The position numbers were made by a program, and so were the translations under genes. The notes below the pieces were generated by a model. It was not told where the DNA came from, did no database searches, and saw only the letters and a list, made by a program, of their open reading frames with translations. This document shows positions 5,080 to 7,124 of a DNA stretch of 7,124 nucleotides, piece by piece. This stretch comes from an uncultured Bacilli bacterium (GTDB taxonomy: Bacteria > Bacillota_I > Bacilli_A > RF39 > UBA660), in the NCBI GenBank assembly GCA_934095805.1, contig CAKOKV010000047.1:1-7124 (forward strand), written 5' to 3'. The number at the start of each line of letters is the position of its first letter. Position 1 is the first letter of the stretch.

Positions 5080-7124
5080 ATGAAAAAAAGAGGTTTTACT
5101 TTGGTTGAGCTTTTGGCGGTAGTAGCTATATTGGGTATTTTAGTTACAATAATAAGTGTAGCTGTACTTAAGATTTATAATTCTAGTGTTGAAAAAACAA
5201 TGGAAGTACAAAATAAAAATGTTAAAAGAGCAGCAGCGGCATTTTTAGAAGATTATTGTATTGATCCTGTTGATGGTAGTTTTGTTTGTCCTGAGACTTA
5301 TGAAAATAGATATTATAATAAATTTGTTTGTTTAGGAGATTTAAGAAAAGATACTAAGAACAGTTATATTGAAAAGGTAACTTATAAAGGCGATGAATGT
5401 ACTGGTGTTATTATATTTACTGCTGATGAAGAAGGAGAATTAACTATTCCAAATCCTTATTTATATTGCAAATGGAATGAGAAAGAAGAAACTTATGATT
5501 ACATGACTAACCCAACTCTTGATGTTTCTGATTATGAAGTATGCGGTATTAAACAACCTAAGGTAGAGGGTGAACTTACTGCCCCTGATGCTGTTTATTG
5601 TCATTTTGATGGAGATTTAACTCAAGGTGCAGAATTTGTAAAAGGTTCTTATACTTATAGATATAAACAGGAAGTAGATATTAAGGCTAGAAGACCTGAA
5701 TTGCAAGGAAATTATCTTGAAAAAGTTAATCCTACTAAGTTATTAAAAAGTAGAGAGGAAGGCCCTTGGTATTATTCAAATTATGAAAAATATTGGAAAA
5801 ATATATCTGATGATGGATGGGGAGTAGAATATACTGGTGATTATACTAAAAAAACTACAGATGCTATGTGCACATATATTAATGATAAACCAGTTGTTTC
5901 AATGAGTTATACTTTTTTGGATGTACCAACTCAAAATGTGGCTTTAAATAAAATTAATACTAGACCAGTTAAAAATATGTCATTTACTTTTGCTACCACT
6001 TTTGGAAATAGGAAAGCAGCTAATTATAATACTTCTGATAGAATAATTAAGTTGGGACGAGATTCTAGTGATCTTTATCCTAGTGGTGTATTAGACTTAA
6101 GAAATTTTGATACTCGAAATGTAGTTGATATGTCAGGAATGTTTTATGGAAACTTATATAGAAATATAAATATAAGCAGTTTTAATACGGGTAAAGTAAC
6201 TAATATGAGAGGTATGTTTGGAAATACTCATTTAAACAGTTTAAATCTTAAAAGTTTTAATACGAGTAATGTAACTGACATGTCATATATGTTCTCTGAA
6301 AGTCGTATAGGCGGAAAGCTAAATCTAGAAAGTTTTAATACTAGCAATGTAACTGACATGTCATATATGTTTAGTTATTATTATGGTGCTGGTATAAATG
6401 GTATCAATAGCTTCAATACTAGTAATGTAATAGATATGCGAGGTATGTTTAATGATTATAATGGAAATGGTTTAAATTTATCTGGTTTTAATACTAGCAA
6501 AGTCGAAGATATGAGTGCAATGTTTAGTGAAAATAACTTAACCAATTTTAGTGGAATTGAAAACTTTGATACAAGTAATGTAAAAAATATGAGTAGTATG
6601 TTTAATAGCTCTAATCTTGGTAACTTTGATATAAAAAATTTCAATACGAGCAATGTTACAGATATGTCATATATGTTTGAAGATGCTGATTTGAGTAATG
6701 CTAAAAATATAGAAAATCTTAATACAAGCAATGTTACTGATATGAGTGGAATGTTTTATCGTACAACAGCTACAAAAATAGATATTTCCAAGTATAATAC
6801 ATCAAATGTTAAATATATGAAAGATATGTTTAGATACTCTAAAATTGCTGAGATAGTTATTGGCGATAATGATACAAGCAAAGTAACTAATATGTCATAT
6901 TTATTCTATCGTTCAGATTGTGAGAAAATCAGCATTGGGAATTTGAATACATCAAATGTTACTGATATGAGTTATATGTTTGCTGATACAGAATTTGCTG
7001 AAATAAACTTAGGTTTTTTAAATACTAAAAATGTTAGAAATATGAGTGGTATGTTTAGTTCTACAAAGTTTAATACAATTGATTTAAATAAGTTCAATAC
7101 ATCAAAGGTAACTAATATGTATTC
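5080..7124 (+). CDS. Prepilin-signal surface protein with BspA-like/DUF285 repeats (partial, right edge)
   Basis: The reading frame is open from the ATG to the right edge: 681 full codons, with the end not visible. Residues 1-33 are a classic class III signal: short basic leader MKKRG, cleavage expected between G5 and F6, then FTLVELLAVVAILGIL with glutamate at +5 of the mature protein and a hydrophobic helix to about residue 33. Residues 34-290 are an unrecognised, tyrosine-rich domain with eight cysteines (60, 70, 84, 107, 130, 155, 174, 264). From residue 343, at least 14 repeats of 25-26 residues follow, with core FNTSNVTDMSYMF, starting at residues 343, 368, 393, 419, 445, 470, 496, 521, 547, 572, 597, 622, 647 and 672. 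This is the 26-residue surface-protein repeat of BspA-like/DUF285 proteins, a leucine-rich-repeat-like solenoid often found on the surface of low-GC bacteria. An in-phase degenerate copy (INTRPVKNMSFTF) starts at residue 292. The likely role is an exported surface protein or adhesin processed by a prepilin peptidase; no such enzyme is in the window. ATG 5080 is preferred because it gives the standard prepilin leader behind GAGTGG. An in-frame GTG at 5068 would only lengthen the leader by four residues. No gene partner is visible. Confidence 0.9.
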   Translation, partial: MKKRGFTLVELLAVVAILGILVTIISVAVLKIYNSSVEKTMEVQNKNVKRAAAAFLEDYCIDPVDGSFVCPETYENRYYNKFVCLGDLRKDTKNSYIEKVTYKGDECTGVIIFTADEEGELTIPNPYLYCKWNEKEETYDYMTNPTLDVSDYEVCGIKQPKVEGELTAPDAVYCHFDGDLTQGAEFVKGSYTYRYKQEVDIKARRPELQGNYLEKVNPTKLLKSREEGPWYYSNYEKYWKNISDDGWGVEYTGDYTKKTTDAMCTYINDKPVVSMSYTFLDVPTQNVALNKINTRPVKNMSFTFATTFGNRKAANYNTSDRIIKLGRDSSDLYPSGVLDLRNFDTRNVVDMSGMFYGNLYRNINISSFNTGKVTNMRGMFGNTHLNSLNLKSFNTSNVTDMSYMFSESRIGGKLNLESFNTSNVTDMSYMFSYYYGAGINGINSFNTSNVIDMRGMFNDYNGNGLNLSGFNTSKVEDMSAMFSENNLTNFSGIENFDTSNVKNMSSMFNSSNLGNFDIKNFNTSNVTDMSYMFEDADLSNAKNIENLNTSNVTDMSGMFYRTTATKIDISKYNTSNVKYMKDMFRYSKIAEIVIGDNDTSKVTNMSYLFYRSDCEKISIGNLNTSNVTDMSYMFADTEFAEINLGFLNTKNVRNMSGMFSSTKFNTIDLNKFNTSKVTNMY
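6106..7124 (+). repeat. Tandem 75/78-base repeats encoding 25-26-residue BspA-like units
   Basis: Fourteen units lie head to tail, starting (first base of the core F/L/Y/N codon) at 6106, 6181, 6256, 6334, 6412, 6487, 6565, 6640, 6718, 6793, 6868, 6943, 7018 and 7093. Steps are 75 or 78 bases, always in frame. The protein core is far better conserved than the DNA, except for a 26-base identical block at 6268-6293 and 6346-6371. Between cores lie variable segments of about 12 residues, often L/I-N-L/I. The array continues beyond the window. Confidence 0.92.

Noticed and set aside
6456..6731. Open frame of 91 codons on - inside the repeat array
   Set aside because: Its repeated LVLKF-like pattern simply mirrors the BspA-like repeats on the other strand; no start signal.
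6106..7124. Regular 75/78-base periodicity considered as a CRISPR-like or satellite array
   Set aside because: The period is a multiple of three, the frame stays open throughout, and conservation is at protein rather than DNA level, so it is a coding repeat.

Overview
This is a low-GC window (overwhelmingly A/T at third codon positions, standard code with TGG for Trp and TGA not used as sense). It suggests a Bacillota/Mollicutes-related genome, possibly one of the uncultured gut lineages of that group. The evidence is a Bacillus-type DNA polymerase I with a degenerate proofreading domain, a TmcAL/YlbM-type tRNA acetate ligase, strong AGGAGG-like ribosome binding sites, sigma-A type promoters and U-tract terminators. 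The lineage assignment is inference from sequence character, not from a search.

Layout, left to right. (1) The last 21 codons of an unidentified + strand gene, closed by a strong hairpin terminator. (2) polA (+), complete. (3) A hairpin in the polA/tmcAL convergent junction that can terminate transcription from both sides and overlaps the last codons of tmcAL. (4) A two-gene minus-strand operon: a Cof-like HAD hydrolase (GTG start) followed by tmcAL, with a single base between the HAD stop and the preferred tmcAL ATG. It is driven by a very good extended -10 promoter. (5) A 176-base divergent intergenic region. (6) rpmF (+), a zinc-binding L32 with an unusual N-terminal extension, ended by its own terminator. 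(7) A gene with a perfect consensus promoter (TTGACA, 17 bases, TATAAT) that runs off the right edge.

Genes 1 to 6 are housekeeping: replication/repair, tRNA modification and the ribosome. The last gene is the accessory and most interesting item. At least 681 residues are visible. It starts with a textbook class III (type IV prepilin) signal, continues through a cysteine-containing middle region that I do not recognise, and then enters a ladder of at least 14 repeats of 25-26 residues. These are of the BspA-like/DUF285 surface-protein type, with core F-N-T-S-N-V-T-D-M-S-x-M-F. A prepilin-type N-terminus on a long repeat solenoid suggests a surface protein assembled or anchored through the pilin-like export route. 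That is inference; no pilin assembly gene lies in the window and the C-terminus is not visible.
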